DNA of 61,381 nucleotides from Reyranella sp. (GCA_019745575.1 JAIETA010000102.1:1-61381); one strand, 5' to 3'. Shown: positions 16,529 to 27,400, counted from the first letter of the stretch. Numbers and translations: made by a program. Notes: generated by a model from the sequence alone, not told the origin.

Positions 16529-17407
16529 TCAGCGGTCCGGCAGCGGGATGAACTCCGGATCGCCCGGCACCTCGGCAAAACGGCGATCCCTCCAGTCGGC
16601 CTTGGCCTTCTCGATCCGGTCCTTGGTCGACGACACGAAGTTCCACCAGATGTGGCGAGGCCCGTCCATCGCCGCGCCGCCCAACAGCATCAACTTGGCG
16701 CCGCCGGCGCCTGCCACGAGATCGGCTGTCGTGCCGGGCGCCAGCACCGCCAGGTCGCCAACCACCAAAGCGCGGTCGCCGGTCATGACGGAGCCGTCGG
16801 CCACGTAGACGGCGCGCTCTGCGTACTCGGGTGAGACCGCGATCCCCGCCCCCGCCATCAGCACGGTGCCGACATAGAAGATGGGGGAGAAGTGCGTGGT
16901 CGGCGCGGTGCGCCCGGCATAACTTCCCACGATCAGACGAAATGTTGCCCCCCGTTCCTGCCAGGACGGCAGCCGCGCCACCTCGACATGTTCGAAGGCC
17001 GGGGCCGTCTCTTCATGTTCCTTGGGCAGCGCCACCCAGGTCTGGACTCCGTGCAGGCGAAAGCCCGTCCGTCGCATCTCCGGTTCAGTACGCTCGCTGT
17101 GGACGATGCCGCGGCCGGCCGTCATCCAGTTGACGTCGCCCGGTTTGATCGGCTGGGCGAACCCCAGGCTGTCGCGATGGAAGATGCCGCCCTCGAACAG
17201 ATAGGTCACCGTGGCGAGGCCGATATGCGGGTGCGGCCGCACCTCCATGCCGCCCCCCGGCGGCACGTCCATCGGCCCGAAATGATCGAGGAAGACGAAC
17301 GGCCCGACCATGCGGCGCTTGACGCTCGGCAGCACGCGCCGCACGGCAAACCCGCCACCCAGGTCGTGCGCACGGCCTTGAATCAGAAGTTCTATGGGAT
17401 CGGCCAA
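16529..17407 (-). CDS. pirin family protein (cupin)
   Basis: Bicupin pirin-like protein of 292 aa. The metal-binding part contains PHPHIGLATVTYLFEG and a downstream HSERTEP, the usual His and Glu ligand set. Some bacterial pirins have quercetinase activity and others regulate metabolic enzymes, so no specific role can be assigned. The start is TTG at 17407, chosen because AAGGAGGA lies four bases upstream on the minus strand; the longer start at 17461 would overlap the divergent gene. It converges with the M81 gene (7 bases between stops). Confidence 0.85.
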   Translation of the reverse strand: MADPIELLIQGRAHDLGGGFAVRRVLPSVKRRMVGPFVFLDHFGPMDVPPGGGMEVRPHPHIGLATVTYLFEGGIFHRDSLGFAQPIKPGDVNWMTAGRGIVHSERTEPEMRRTGFRLHGVQTWVALPKEHEETAPAFEHVEVARLPSWQERGATFRLIVGSYAGRTAPTTHFSPIFYVGTVLMAGAGIAVSPEYAERAVYVADGSVMTGDRALVVGDLAVLAPGTTADLVAGAGGAKLMLLGGAAMDGPRHIWWNFVSSTKDRIEKAKADWRDRRFAEVPGDPEFIPLPDR

Positions 17408-17411
17408 CTTG

Positions 17412-17419
17412 TCCTCCTT
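17412..17419 (-). promoter_or_regulatory. strong ribosome binding site selecting a TTG start
   Basis: AAGGAGGA on the minus strand is a near-perfect anti-16S match, four bases before the TTG at 17407. It marks that codon as the start of the pirin gene. Confidence 0.7.
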
Positions 17420-17445
17420 CTCCGCCTGTGCTGCAACGGCACGCC

Positions 17446-18906
17446 ATGACCGTTCCCGCACGCGACCTTTCGCCGTTCTTCGCGCCCCGCAGCATCGCCG
17501 TTGTTGGTGCCGGCGAGCGCGCGACGTCGTCCGGCGGCGCGATCATGCAGATGCTGCGCCAAGCCGGATATGGCGGTCGCGTGGTGCCGGTCAACCCCAG
17601 GGGCGGCTCGATCTTCGGTTACGACTCGGTGACCACGATCGGCGCCATCGATCCGCCAGTCGACCTCGCCGTCATCGTCATCCGCCCCGATGCCATCCTC
17701 GACGCCGTGCGCGAGTCGGCCGACCGCGGCGTCCGCAATCTCCTGATCCTGCCCGGTGGCTTCGCCGAATCCGGGCCGGTCGGCGTGGCGCGCAACGAAG
17801 CGTTGCTGAAACTTGCCGCCGACCGCGGCCTCACCATTGCCGGACCTAACTGTGCCGGGCTCATCCATCTCGATCCGGCGTGGCGCTTCGCCGCCACCTT
17901 CCTGCGCGACCTGCCCCCCGGCGCGACGAGCGGTGCCGGCAACGGCCTGGCCTTCATCTCGCAATCCGGGGCGCTCGCCGAGGAGTTCATCGACAAGGCC
18001 AACGCCCGCGCTCTGCCGCTGACATCGGTTGTCTCGGTCGGCAATGCGGTCCACCTCGGCGTCGACGACTACCTCGCCTGGCTGGGTGCCCGGCCGGAAA
18101 TCGGTGCCGCCCTTCTCTATGTCGAGTCGATCGAGGATCACGAACGCTTCCGCCGGGCCGCCAGAGCCGTCGCCGCGAGCAAACCGGTGATTGCCCTGTT
18201 TGGCGGCCGCACCGAGATCGGAGGGCGGGCCGCCTCCGCCCACACCGGTGCGGTGGTCAACGACGATGCCGCCATCGACGCCTTCTGCCTGTCCTGCGGC
18301 ATCGTCCGGGTCGACAGCCTGCGCCGCCTGCTGCTGGCCGCCAAGGCCTTCGCTCGCTTCCCCCAGGGGCTGGGAAAGCGGGCACTGATCCTGTCGAACT
18401 CGGGTGGTCCCGGGGTGATCTGTGCCGACCAGGCATCGCGCGAGGGGCTCGATCTGTGCGCCCTGCCTGCCGCCATGACCGAGGTTCTGCGCCAGCAGCT
18501 GCCGCCGGAGGCCTCGGTGGCCAACCCGATCGACCTGCTGGCCGACGCCCGGGAAGACCGTTTCGAACTGGCGATCGACGCGACCATGGATCACGCCGCG
18601 CAGGCCTACGACCTGGTCATGATGATCCACGTCGTCCCCTTCATGGTCGACGCCGGGCCGGTCATCGCCGGGATGGCCGACCGCGCCGCCTCGGCGCGTT
18701 TGCCGTTGCTTCACAGCATGATGGGCACGCTGCCGCACAAGGCCGACTGGTTTGCCACCATGGAGCGAGCCGGCGTTCCAGTGTTCAACGACGTCGAGGA
18801 AATGGCCGAGGCTGCCGGCCTGCTTGCTCGCTATCCCGCCCTGCGGGAATCGGCCCGACTCGCGGCGACACTCGAGGTAAAATTTCGGGATAGACGCAGT
18901 AAATAG
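17446..18906 (+). CDS. CoA-binding, NDP-forming acyl-CoA ligase alpha-type protein
   Basis: Protein of 486 aa matching the CoA-binding plus two succinyl-CoA-ligase-like domains of ADP-forming acyl-CoA synthetases. SIAVVGAG starts the CoA-binding Rossmann domain, FISQSGALAEE is the ligase motif, and SAHTGAV carries the predicted phospho-histidine. The C-terminal ATP-grasp (beta) domain found in one-chain members is absent and no separate beta gene lies nearby. It could partner with a beta subunit encoded elsewhere or act without nucleotide. ATG chosen at 17446; the 38-base gap to the divergent pirin gene leaves little promoter room. Confidence 0.8.
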   Translation: MTVPARDLSPFFAPRSIAVVGAGERATSSGGAIMQMLRQAGYGGRVVPVNPRGGSIFGYDSVTTIGAIDPPVDLAVIVIRPDAILDAVRESADRGVRNLLILPGGFAESGPVGVARNEALLKLAADRGLTIAGPNCAGLIHLDPAWRFAATFLRDLPPGATSGAGNGLAFISQSGALAEEFIDKANARALPLTSVVSVGNAVHLGVDDYLAWLGARPEIGAALLYVESIEDHERFRRAARAVAASKPVIALFGGRTEIGGRAASAHTGAVVNDDAAIDAFCLSCGIVRVDSLRRLLLAAKAFARFPQGLGKRALILSNSGGPGVICADQASREGLDLCALPAAMTEVLRQQLPPEASVANPIDLLADAREDRFELAIDATMDHAAQAYDLVMMIHVVPFMVDAGPVIAGMADRAASARLPLLHSMMGTLPHKADWFATMERAGVPVFNDVEEMAEAAGLLARYPALRESARLAATLEVKFRDRRSK

Positions 18907-18952
18907 GCCAAAAAACATATTGTTCTTAATGACTTAGCGACATTGCACGAGT

Positions 18953-18973
18953 GTTGCATTTTTGCAACTTTTT
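18953..18973 (+). terminator. weak rho-independent terminator
   Basis: GTTGCA and TGCAAC form a 6-base stem with a TTTT loop, followed directly by five T residues. It lies 46 bases after the ligase stop in an unusually AT-rich intergenic stretch (about 18900-19000). The short stem makes this moderate at best. Confidence 0.45.
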
Positions 18974-19110
18974 GTTGGACTTGTGGATAGTCCGTAGCCA
19001 GTATCGCCCGACGCGGGGCATCGCGGGGGGCGCCGACCGGGGGAGGTCGGTGAGTTCGCTGTTCGCCTCTACGACAATTTGTTGAGTTCAATGAAGATCG
19101 GGAGAGGCCG

Positions 19111-20520
19111 ATGGCGTTCTTGAAGACGCGCGACCAACGCGCCCAACGCTGGCGAACCGTCCGCGGCCTTGTGGCAGCCACCTTCGCCGCTTCGGCGTTC
19201 CAGCTTTTCTGCGCCGCAGGGTCGATGGCCCAGGTCAAGGCGCCCAGCAAGAATCAGCTCCGCGCGCCCGCCAAGGCCGCCCCCAACGAAGACATCCAGC
19301 CCTTCTCGATCGGCAGCGACGGTTCCGTCGTCCAGCAGCTGACCAACCTCAAGATCGATCCGGCCGAAGCCCAGGCGGCGGCCGACGCCGTCAGCAAGGC
19401 GCTGGGCCAGCCCGACGCCAAGGTCGCCAGTTCCGGCCGCGCCGTCCTGCAATCGCAGGGAGCCGACAAGCCCAAGCGGCTGGTCGCCCTGCAAATCTAT
19501 TCCGCCAGCGCGCTCGCCGTTGAGCTTGAGCGCGGAACGGACGGCACTTTCGGCTTCAAACTCGCCCCTGGCGCGACGGAGAACGACGACCAGCGGATGT
19601 CCACCCTGCCCGGTACGGCGACCGCGTCTGGCCCCGGCGCCCGGTCGGTCGTGGCGGGCTCGGTGACCCTGGTGAAGGCCAGCCCGACCACCTTGACGTC
19701 CAGCCTCGCCCCGACAGGCGCCAGCACCGCAACCCTCAAGGAACTGACGCGGGCGCTGTCAGGGTTCGCGCCGGCTGCCGCCAAGGTCGAGGTGCTGCAG
19801 GGCCGGACTGTCGATGGCACGCCGCGCGTCCTGCAGGCCAGCCTGGGCGACGGCCCGAACAAGCAGTCATTCTGGTGGTTCGCGCCCCCCAATCAGCCGG
19901 AAGGCTGGTTCGACGAACAAGGCCGCCGCCTGGGCGGCACGGCGTTGACCGATCCGCGGCCGGGCGCCCGCATCTCGTCGCCGTTCGGCATTCGCCGCTA
20001 CTACGGCCGCAAGAGCGGCGGCGGCTTCCACAATGGCATCGATTTCGAGGGCAAGACCGGCGACCCGATCTTCGCGGCGGCCGACGGCGTGATCAATCAC
20101 CAGGGCTGGTACTTCAACTACGGCCGCACGGTGAAAGTCAGCCACGCCGACAATTTCGAGACGCTTTATGCCCACATGTCCCGGTTTGCCGACGGCATGG
20201 GCCCGGGCACCCGCGTGCGCAAGGGAGACCTGATCGGTTATGTCGGTTCGACGGGCCGGTCGACCGGTGCGCATCTGCATTTCTCCGTGATCGTGAACGG
20301 CCAGTTCGTCGATCCGGCGCCCTATATTTCAGAGGCCGGCGGCCATGGGGCGCTGAATGGCGAGACGCTCGTGATCTACCGCCAGTGGCAGCAGGAAATC
20401 CGCAAGGCCGGTCCCAGGACCAGCAACGCGCGCCCGGACCAGGACCAGTTTCCCGGCCTGCAGGGAGCCGAGCCGTGGTCGCGCAACCCCTTCTCGTCGC
20501 GCGGCGGCGATCGCCTCTGA
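19111..20520 (+). CDS. M23 family peptidase, exported
   Basis: Predicted periplasmic peptidoglycan endopeptidase or LytM-type factor, 469 aa. An N-terminal signal region ends near SMAQ. A long N-terminal domain of Ala, Ser and Thr-rich character leads to the LytM domain at about residues 285-410. The zinc ligands are visible as HNGIDF, YAHM and HLHF. The C-terminal tail is polar and probably disordered. GGGAGAGG precedes the ATG. All catalytic residues are present, so it should be an active hydrolase rather than an EnvC-like activator. Confidence 0.88.
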   Translation: MAFLKTRDQRAQRWRTVRGLVAATFAASAFQLFCAAGSMAQVKAPSKNQLRAPAKAAPNEDIQPFSIGSDGSVVQQLTNLKIDPAEAQAAADAVSKALGQPDAKVASSGRAVLQSQGADKPKRLVALQIYSASALAVELERGTDGTFGFKLAPGATENDDQRMSTLPGTATASGPGARSVVAGSVTLVKASPTTLTSSLAPTGASTATLKELTRALSGFAPAAAKVEVLQGRTVDGTPRVLQASLGDGPNKQSFWWFAPPNQPEGWFDEQGRRLGGTALTDPRPGARISSPFGIRRYYGRKSGGGFHNGIDFEGKTGDPIFAAADGVINHQGWYFNYGRTVKVSHADNFETLYAHMSRFADGMGPGTRVRKGDLIGYVGSTGRSTGAHLHFSVIVNGQFVDPAPYISEAGGHGALNGETLVIYRQWQQEIRKAGPRTSNARPDQDQFPGLQGAEPWSRNPFSSRGGDRL

Positions 20521-20547
20521 GGCACCGTCGGCGGCCCTGCCGCTATC

Positions 20548-20573
20548 CAGCCCGGCGATATTGCGCCGGGCTG
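20548..20573 (+). terminator. probable terminator hairpin after the M23 gene
   Basis: CAGCCCGGCG and CGCCGGGCTG form a perfect 10-base stem with a 6-base AT-rich loop, 28 bases after the stop codon. The following T content is poor (CTTG), so termination may be partial. Confidence 0.5.
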
Positions 20574-20662
20574 CTTGATCGCCTACGAATTCCGTCATCG
20601 TCCGCAAACGGCCACGCAAGCTGACTGGGCGGACGTCTGAGGCAACCACGAGGGAAAAGCAC

Positions 20663-21697
20663 ATGTTGAACAAATTTTTGGCCACCGGCATCGCCGCGGC
20701 CGCACTGGTCGGTGTCGCGGGCACGGCGCATGCCGGCAAGGATCTCGATGCCATCAAGGCGAGAGGATCGCTGACCTGCGGCGTGCCGACCGGCGTCGCG
20801 GGCTTCGGGCTGGCCGACAGCCAAGGCAAGTGGGTCGGTCTGAATGTCGACGTCTGCCGTGCCGTGGCGGCGACCATTATTGGCGATGCCGAGAAGGTGA
20901 AGTACGTTCCGCTGACCGCGCAGCAGCGGTTCACGGCGCTACAGTCCGGTGAGGTCGACATGCTGTCGAACAACACCACCGAAACCCTGACCCGCGATAC
21001 CGCGCTCGGCTTCGATTTCGGCGCCGTCACCTACTATGACGGCCAGGGCTTCATGGTGAACAAGAAGCTCGGCGTGAAGAGCGCCAAGGAGCTGAACGGT
21101 GCCACGGTCTGCGTGCAGCCGGGCACGACGACCGAACTCAACCTCGCCGACTATTTCCGCGCCAACAAGATGACCTTCAAGCCGGTGGTCATCGAGAAAG
21201 TCGAGGAGGTGCGCGCCGCCTTCTTCTCTGGGCGCTGCGACGTCTACACCAACGATTCGTCTGCCCTGTACTCGACGCGCGTCGCAAACGTGCCGTCGGG
21301 ACAGTCGCCGAACGACTATATCGTCCTGCCCGAGATCATCTCCAAGGAGCCTCTGGCTCCCGTCATGCGTCATGGCGACAACCAGTTCGTCGACATCGTG
21401 CGCTGGACTCAGTACGCCATGATCGAGGCCGAAGAGTACGGCATCACCTCCAAGAACGTCGACGAGATGGCGAAAAGCGACAACCCCGTCATCAAGCGCA
21501 TCCTCGGCGTCACGCCCGGCATGGGCAAGGCGCTCGGGGTCGACGAAAAGTGGGTCTACAATGTCGTCAAGCAGGTCGGGAACTACGGCGAGAGCTTCGA
21601 GCGCAACGTCGGCAAGGACTCGATCCTCAAGATCGACCGCGGGCTGAACAACCTGTGGACCAAAGGCGGCCTGCAGTACGCACCGCCGATCCGCTAA
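20663..21697 (+). CDS. aapJ: amino-acid ABC transporter substrate-binding protein
   Basis: Periplasmic solute-binding protein of 344 aa for a broad-specificity amino-acid importer. The signal peptide ends at AHAGK, and the family motifs CGVPTGVAGFG, YYDGQGFMV and CVQPGTTTELNLADYF are intact. It is first of the aapJQMP set, which imports L-amino acids in rhizobia and relatives. A strong terminator lies 40 bases after its stop, so this gene may be transcribed mostly alone and to a higher level than the permeases. A damaged paralogue follows it. Confidence 0.93.
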   Translation: MLNKFLATGIAAAALVGVAGTAHAGKDLDAIKARGSLTCGVPTGVAGFGLADSQGKWVGLNVDVCRAVAATIIGDAEKVKYVPLTAQQRFTALQSGEVDMLSNNTTETLTRDTALGFDFGAVTYYDGQGFMVNKKLGVKSAKELNGATVCVQPGTTTELNLADYFRANKMTFKPVVIEKVEEVRAAFFSGRCDVYTNDSSALYSTRVANVPSGQSPNDYIVLPEIISKEPLAPVMRHGDNQFVDIVRWTQYAMIEAEEYGITSKNVDEMAKSDNPVIKRILGVTPGMGKALGVDEKWVYNVVKQVGNYGESFERNVGKDSILKIDRGLNNLWTKGGLQYAPPIR

Positions 21698-21736
21698 CCC
21701 AAGTCCATCTTAAGTCCGCAAGGCTCGTCGAGACAG

Positions 21737-21768
21737 GCCGCCGCCCGCAAGGGCGGCGGCTTTCGTTT
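21737..21768 (+). terminator. strong terminator between the two binding-protein genes
   Basis: GCCGCCGCCC and GGGCGGCGGC form a perfect 10-base GC stem capped by a GCAA tetraloop and followed by TTTCGTTT. It would end or attenuate transcripts from the first binding-protein gene, raising its dose relative to the permease genes downstream. Confidence 0.85.
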
Positions 21769-21831
21769 GGCCTGTTGCTTGCATTGCGTCGAGGGAGGAC
21801 ACTTCGTCCGGGGAAACGAACAGGAGGCATA

Positions 21832-22868
21832 ATGCGCAATACAATAACAGCAGTAGCGGCGGGAATTGCCGCGGTCGTGATGGGCGCCGCAGGAGCGGCC
21901 CATGCCGGCAAGGAACTGGACGCCATCAAGGCGCGCGGCCAGCTGCTCTGCGGTGTCGGCACGGGCACGGCCGGCTTCGTGCTGGCCGACAACCAGGGCA
22001 AGTGGGTCGGCCTGAACGTCGACATCTGCCGGGCGGTCGCGGCAGCCATTTTCGGTGATGCCAACAAGGTGAAGTATGTGCCTCTGACCTCGCAGCAGCG
22101 CTTCACCGCCCTGCAGTCCGGTGAGGTCGACTTGCTGTCCAACAACACGACGATCACGCTGACGCGCGACACGGCGCTGGGCTTCGACTTCACCGGTGTC
22201 ACCTACTACGACGGCCAGGCTTCATGGTGCCCAAGAAACTCGGCCTCAAGAGCGCCAAGGAGCTGAACGGCGCCACCGTCTGCGTCGCCCCCGGGACGAC
22301 GACGGAGCTCAATCTCGCGGACTATTTCCGCGCCAACAAGATGTCGTTCAAGCCGGTCGTCATCGAAAAGGTCGACGAAATCCGCGCCGCCTTCTTCTCT
22401 GGCCGCTGCGACGTCTATACGACCGACGCCTCGGCCCTCGCGGCGACCCGGGCGGCCAACGTGCCCGCACCGCTTACCATCGAGGACTTCGTCATCCTGC
22501 CGGAGATCATCTCCAAGGAGCCGCTGGGCCCGGTCGTGCGCCATGGCGACAGCCAGTTCGCCGACATCGTGCGGTGGGCCTTGTACGCCATGATCGAGGC
22601 CGAAGAGTACGGCATCACCTCCAAGAACGTCGACGAGATGCTGAAGAGCGACAACCCGGTCATCAAGCGCATCCTCGGCGTCACGCCGGGTATGGGCAAG
22701 GCGCTCGGGGTCGACGAGAAGTGGGTCTACAACATCATCAAGCAGGTCGGGAACTACGGCGAAAGCTACGACCGCAACGTCGGCATGGGCTCGCCGCTCA
22801 AGATCGCCCGTGGCCAGAACGAGCTGTGGACCAAGGGCGGCCTGCAATACGCGCCGCCGATCCGGTGA
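21832..22868 (+). pseudogene. second AapJ-type binding protein, frameshifted
   Basis: A tandem paralogue of the first binding protein with its own site (AGGAGG) and signal peptide MRNTITAVAAG. The reading frame breaks at about 22218: where the first copy reads CCAGGGCTTCATGG, this one reads CCAGGCTTCATGG, one G short. The upstream frame then runs off into unrelated sequence to 22266, while the rest of the protein (from MVPKKLGLKS at 22224) continues intact in the next frame to 22868. Only this one base is wrong and the remainder is highly conserved. It is therefore either a very recent inactivation, a sequencing error, or expressed by slippage. Confidence 0.85.
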
Positions 22869-23024
22869 TCCGCCGCCCGATCCGGGCTCGGTGGACGACG
22901 GGAACCGGACCAGGCCGATCGGAGCCTGGCCGGTTGCGGGGACTGGACACGCTTTTGCCGTGACGGTCATATTGGCCGACTAACGGGCACGCGGGCCAAC
23001 CGCGGCAAGCAGGGGGATAGGCGT

Positions 23025-24215
23025 ATGGCAGTAGAGGCGCTCGGCACTGCATCGCGCGCAAAGGTGGCGCCGTGGAATGACCCGGTCGTCCGCGGCTGGG
23101 TGTTCCAGATCGTGGTCGTCGGCCTGGTCGCCGGCCTTGCCTGGTATCTCGTCAGCAACACCATCGAGAACCTCGCCCGCCAGAAGATCGCCAGCGGTTT
23201 CGACTACCTCGGGCGCGAGGCCGGCTTCGAAATCGGCGACACGATGATCGAGTATTCGCCGGCCAGCACCTATGCCCGCGCGATCTGGGTCGGTATCCTG
23301 AACACGCTGCGCGTTGCCGTCCTCGGCATCATCCTCAGCACCATCCTGGGAACGCTGATCGGCGTCGGGCGGCTGTCGCCCAACTGGCTGCTCAGCAAGA
23401 TCTGCGAGTGGTACGTCGAGGCGTTCCGCAATGTGCCGCTGCTGCTCTGGCTGTTCCTGTTCTACAAGCTGATCAGCGAGGCCTTCCCCGGCCCACGCCA
23501 GGCGATCGGCGCCTTGTGGAACACGGTGTTCCTGAGCAACCGCGGCCTCTACTTCCCGACACCGATGGCCGATCTGATCCACAAATGGATGGGCGTCGGC
23601 CTGCTGGTCGGCATCCTGGGCGCGATCCTGTTGCATCGCTGGGCGAGGAAGCGCCAGGACGCGACCGGCCAGCCGTTTCCCTCGATCTCGACGGGCTTTG
23701 GCGTGGCGCTCGGCCTGCCCATCCTGATCTGGCTGGCGGCCGGTGCGCCGAGCACCATGAGCTGGCCGGTGCTGAAAGGTTTCAATTTCGAGGGCGGCAC
23801 GGTCATCCAGCCGGAGTTCACGGCGCTGCTGGTCGGACTGGTGCTCTACACCTCGGCGTTCGTGGCCGAGATCGTCCGGTCGGGCATCCTGGCGCTGCAC
23901 AAGGGCCAGAGCGAGGCCGCGGCAGCGCTCGGCCTGTCGCGAGGACTGGCGATGCGGCTGGTGCTGCTGCCCCAGGCGCTGCGGGTGATCGTCCCGCCGA
24001 TGACCAGCCAGTATCTCAACATCACCAAGAACAGCTCGCTGGCCATCGCCATCGGTTATCCCGACCTGGTCGCCTCGATCAACGTCACGATCAACCAGAC
24101 CGGCCAGGCGATCGAGAACATCCTGATCATCATGGCTGCCTACCTCTCGGTCAGCCTGTCGATCTCGGCGTTCATGAACTGGTACAACAAACGCATCGCC
24201 CTGAGGGAGCGCTGA
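23025..24215 (+). CDS. aapQ: amino-acid ABC transporter permease AapQ
   Basis: Inner-membrane permease of 396 aa. Several hydrophobic helices include a long N-terminal extension typical of AapQ, and the C-terminal half carries the EAA loop SGILALHKGQSEAAAALGLS and LPQALRVIVPPMTSQYLN that contacts the ATPase. Pairs with AapM, whose gene starts three bases after this stop. Located between the damaged binding protein and aapM on one transcript. Confidence 0.93.
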   Translation: MAVEALGTASRAKVAPWNDPVVRGWVFQIVVVGLVAGLAWYLVSNTIENLARQKIASGFDYLGREAGFEIGDTMIEYSPASTYARAIWVGILNTLRVAVLGIILSTILGTLIGVGRLSPNWLLSKICEWYVEAFRNVPLLLWLFLFYKLISEAFPGPRQAIGALWNTVFLSNRGLYFPTPMADLIHKWMGVGLLVGILGAILLHRWARKRQDATGQPFPSISTGFGVALGLPILIWLAAGAPSTMSWPVLKGFNFEGGTVIQPEFTALLVGLVLYTSAFVAEIVRSGILALHKGQSEAAAALGLSRGLAMRLVLLPQALRVIVPPMTSQYLNITKNSSLAIAIGYPDLVASINVTINQTGQAIENILIIMAAYLSVSLSISAFMNWYNKRIALRER

Positions 24216-24217
24216 TC

Positions 24218-25498
24218 ATGACCGACGTCCTCCCCGTCGGCGAACGCCGGCAACTGGCCCCCCCCGTCGACGACAGCGGCGTGCTCGGCTGGATTCGCAA
24301 GAACCTGTTCAGCAGCTGGGGCAACGGCATCACCACGGTCGTGCTGATCTTCGCCGTTGGCTGGATTCTCGCCGGGTTCCTCGATTGGGCCGTCCTCACC
24401 GCCAACTTCACGGCGGCAAGCGGCAGCGAGTGCCGCGGCTATGGCGCCTGCTGGGCGCTGATCCGCGAGAAGTACCGCTACATCTTCTTCGGATCCTTCC
24501 CTTACGAGCAGCATTGGCGGCCGCTCTTTGCGGTCATCGCCATGCTGGCGATGCTGGTCCTGAGCGCCGACCGGCGGATGTGGAACTGGCGGCTCCTCGT
24601 CATCTGGGGAGTCGGCTCGTTCGTCACCTTCCTGCTGATGTTCGGGCAAATCCACATCCCGCTCAGCCTCATGCTCACCGTCGCTCTGATCCTCGGCGGG
24701 GCCGGCATGAGCCTGCGCAAGCTCATTGCCGGGGCGGGCGAAATGAACGCCTACCGCGCGCTGGCCGCGATCGGCCTCGCCGGCCTGGCACTGCGCATCG
24801 CGGGCGTGTTGCCTGGCTGGAGCCTTGCCATCGCGCCGCTCGACTATGTCGAGACCAGCCTGTGGGGCGGCATCCCCGTCACCATCATCCTCGCCACCTA
24901 CGGTCTCGCCTTCGCCTTCCCCTACGGCGTCCTTTTGGCGCTCGGCCGCCGCTCCAACCTGCCGCTGATCAAGGGCCTGTGCGTGGGCTTCATCGAGCTG
25001 ATCCGCGGCGTGCCGCTGATCAGCCTGCTGATCATGGCCTCCGTCATGCTGCCGCTGTTCCTGCCCTCCGGCACCACCATCGACAAGTTCCTGCGCGCCC
25101 AGGTCGCCGTCATCCTGTTCGCCGGCGCCTACATCGCCGAGGTCATCCGTGGCGGCCTTCAGTCATTGCCCAAGGGCCAGTTCGAGGCGGCCGACGCCAT
25201 GGGCCTCAACTACATGCAGAAGACCCTGCTGATCATCCTGCCGCAAGCGCTGCGCGTGGTCATCCCGCCGCTGATCAACACCTTCATCGGCTTCTTCAAG
25301 GACACGTCGCTGGTGCTGATCATCGGCATCTTCGACTTCCTCAACACCGCCAACCAGGCGCTGGTCGACCCCAACTGGGCCGGCTTCCCGGGCGAGGTCT
25401 ACCTGTTCGCCGCCTTCGTCTACTTCGTCTTCTGCTATTCGATGTCGCGCTACAGCAAGTACCTCGAGGTCGAACTCAACAAGGGGACGCACCGCTAG
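24218..25498 (+). CDS. aapM: amino-acid ABC transporter permease AapM
   Basis: Second inner-membrane permease, 426 aa. It has the AapM-type N-terminal insertion containing [14 protein letters not shown], many hydrophobic helices, and the EAA loop [20 protein letters not shown] followed by [17 protein letters not shown]. The ATG at 24218 directly follows the aapQ stop. The same frame is open far upstream, but that part lies inside aapQ and is not coding. Confidence 0.93.
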   Translation: MTDVLPVGERRQLAPPVDDSGVLGWIRKNLFSSWGNGITTVVLIFAVGWILAGFLDWAVLTANFTAASGSECRGYGACWALIREKYRYIFFGSFPYEQHWRPLFAVIAMLAMLVLSADRRMWNWRLLVIWGVGSFVTFLLMFGQIHIPLSLMLTVALILGGAGMSLRKLIAGAGEMNAYRALAAIGLAGLALRIAGVLPGWSLAIAPLDYVETSLWGGIPVTIILATYGLAFAFPYGVLLALGRRSNLPLIKGLCVGFIELIRGVPLISLLIMASVMLPLFLPSGTTIDKFLRAQVAVILFAGAYIAEVIRGGLQSLPKGQFEAADAMGLNYMQKTLLIILPQALRVVIPPLINTFIGFFKDTSLVLIIGIFDFLNTANQALVDPNWAGFPGEVYLFAAFVYFVFCYSMSRYSKYLEVELNKGTHR

Positions 25499-25517
25499 CG
25501 TCGTCAAGGAGCACAAC

Positions 25518-26291
<774 letters not shown>

Positions 26292-26344
26292 GAGACGATG
26301 GCGAACGCCTTGGCGCTGCCGCGATCGTCGCCTAAGGCGCCGCC

Positions 26345-27400
26345 ATGAAGATTCTTGTCACCGGCGGTGCCGGGTTCATCGGCTCCGCCGTCGTCCGCCA
26401 CATCATCCGCGACACCGACTGGTCGGTCGCCAACGTCGACAAGCTGACCTATGCCGGCAACCTGGAGTCGCTGGCCGAAGCCCGCACCAGCAACCGCCAC
26501 CGCCACTTCAAGGTCGACATCTGCGACCGCGCCGCGCTCGACGCGGTCTTTCGCGAGGTGCGGCCCGACGCCGTGCTGCATCTCGCCGCGGAGAGCCACG
26601 TCGACCGCTCGATCGACGGCGCCGCCCCCTTCATCGAAACCAACATCGCCGGCACCTACGCGCTGCTCGAGGCGGCGCTCGCCCACTGGCGCGGCCTCGA
26701 CGAGGCGGCGCGCGCGCGCTTTCGCTTCCAGCATATCTCGACCGACGAGGTCTTCGGGTCGCTGGGCGCCACCGGTCGGTTCACCGAGGCCACGCCCTAC
26801 CAGCCCAACTCGCCCTACTCCGCCAGCAAGGCCGCGTCCGACCACCTGGTGCGCGCCTGGCATCACACCTACGGCCTGCCGACGCTCGCCACCAACTGCT
26901 CGAACAACTACGGGCCATATCATTTCCCGGAGAAGCTGATCCCGCTGGTCATCATCCGGGCGCTGCGCGGCGAGAGCCTGCCGGTCTACGGCAAGGGCGA
27001 GAATGTGCGCGACTGGCTGCATGTCGAGGACCACGCCGAAGCCCTGACGCTGGTGCTGCGCCACGGGCGGCCGGGCGAGACCTACAATGTCGGCGGCGAC
27101 AGCGAGCGCCGGAACATCGACGTCGTGCGCGGCATCTGCGTGTTGCTCGACGAGATGCTGCCGCACAGCGCCAACCGTCCGCACGAAGGGCTGATCAAGT
27201 TCGTCACCGACCGACCAGGCCACGATGCCCGGTATGCCATCGACGCCAGCAAGATAAAGGCCGAGCTGGGCTGGCAGCCTCGGCGCAGCTTCGAGGACGG
27301 CCTGCGCCAGACCGTGCGCTGGTTCCTCGACAACCGTGCCTGGTGGGAGCGCGTCATGAGCGGCGCCTATCGTGGCGAGCGGCTCGGACTGCCCGGCTAG
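26345..27400 (+). CDS. rfbB: dTDP-glucose 4,6-dehydratase
   Basis: Converts dTDP-glucose to dTDP-4-keto-6-deoxyglucose, the branch point of many deoxysugars. The 351-aa protein has the NAD motif GGAGFIG at residues 7-13, [19 protein letters not shown] and the catalytic YSASK, followed by [14 protein letters not shown]. These are specific for RfbB rather than a generic epimerase. It converges on the aminotransferase gene with a 4-base stop overlap (CTAG). Together with the two minus-strand sugar genes it forms a dTDP-3-amino-sugar set; the thymidylyltransferase RfbA is not in the window. Confidence 0.93.
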   Translation: MKILVTGGAGFIGSAVVRHIIRDTDWSVANVDKLTYAGNLESLAEARTSNRHRHFKVDICDRAALDAVFREVRPDAVLHLAAESHVDRSIDGAAPFIETNIAGTYALLEAALAHWRGLDEAARARFRFQHISTDEVFGSLGATGRFTEATPYQPNSPYSASKAASDHLVRAWHHTYGLPTLATNCSNNYGPYHFPEKLIPLVIIRALRGESLPVYGKGENVRDWLHVEDHAEALTLVLRHGRPGETYNVGGDSERRNIDVVRGICVLLDEMLPHSANRPHEGLIKFVTDRPGHDARYAIDASKIKAELGWQPRRSFEDGLRQTVRWFLDNRAWWERVMSGAYRGERLGLPG

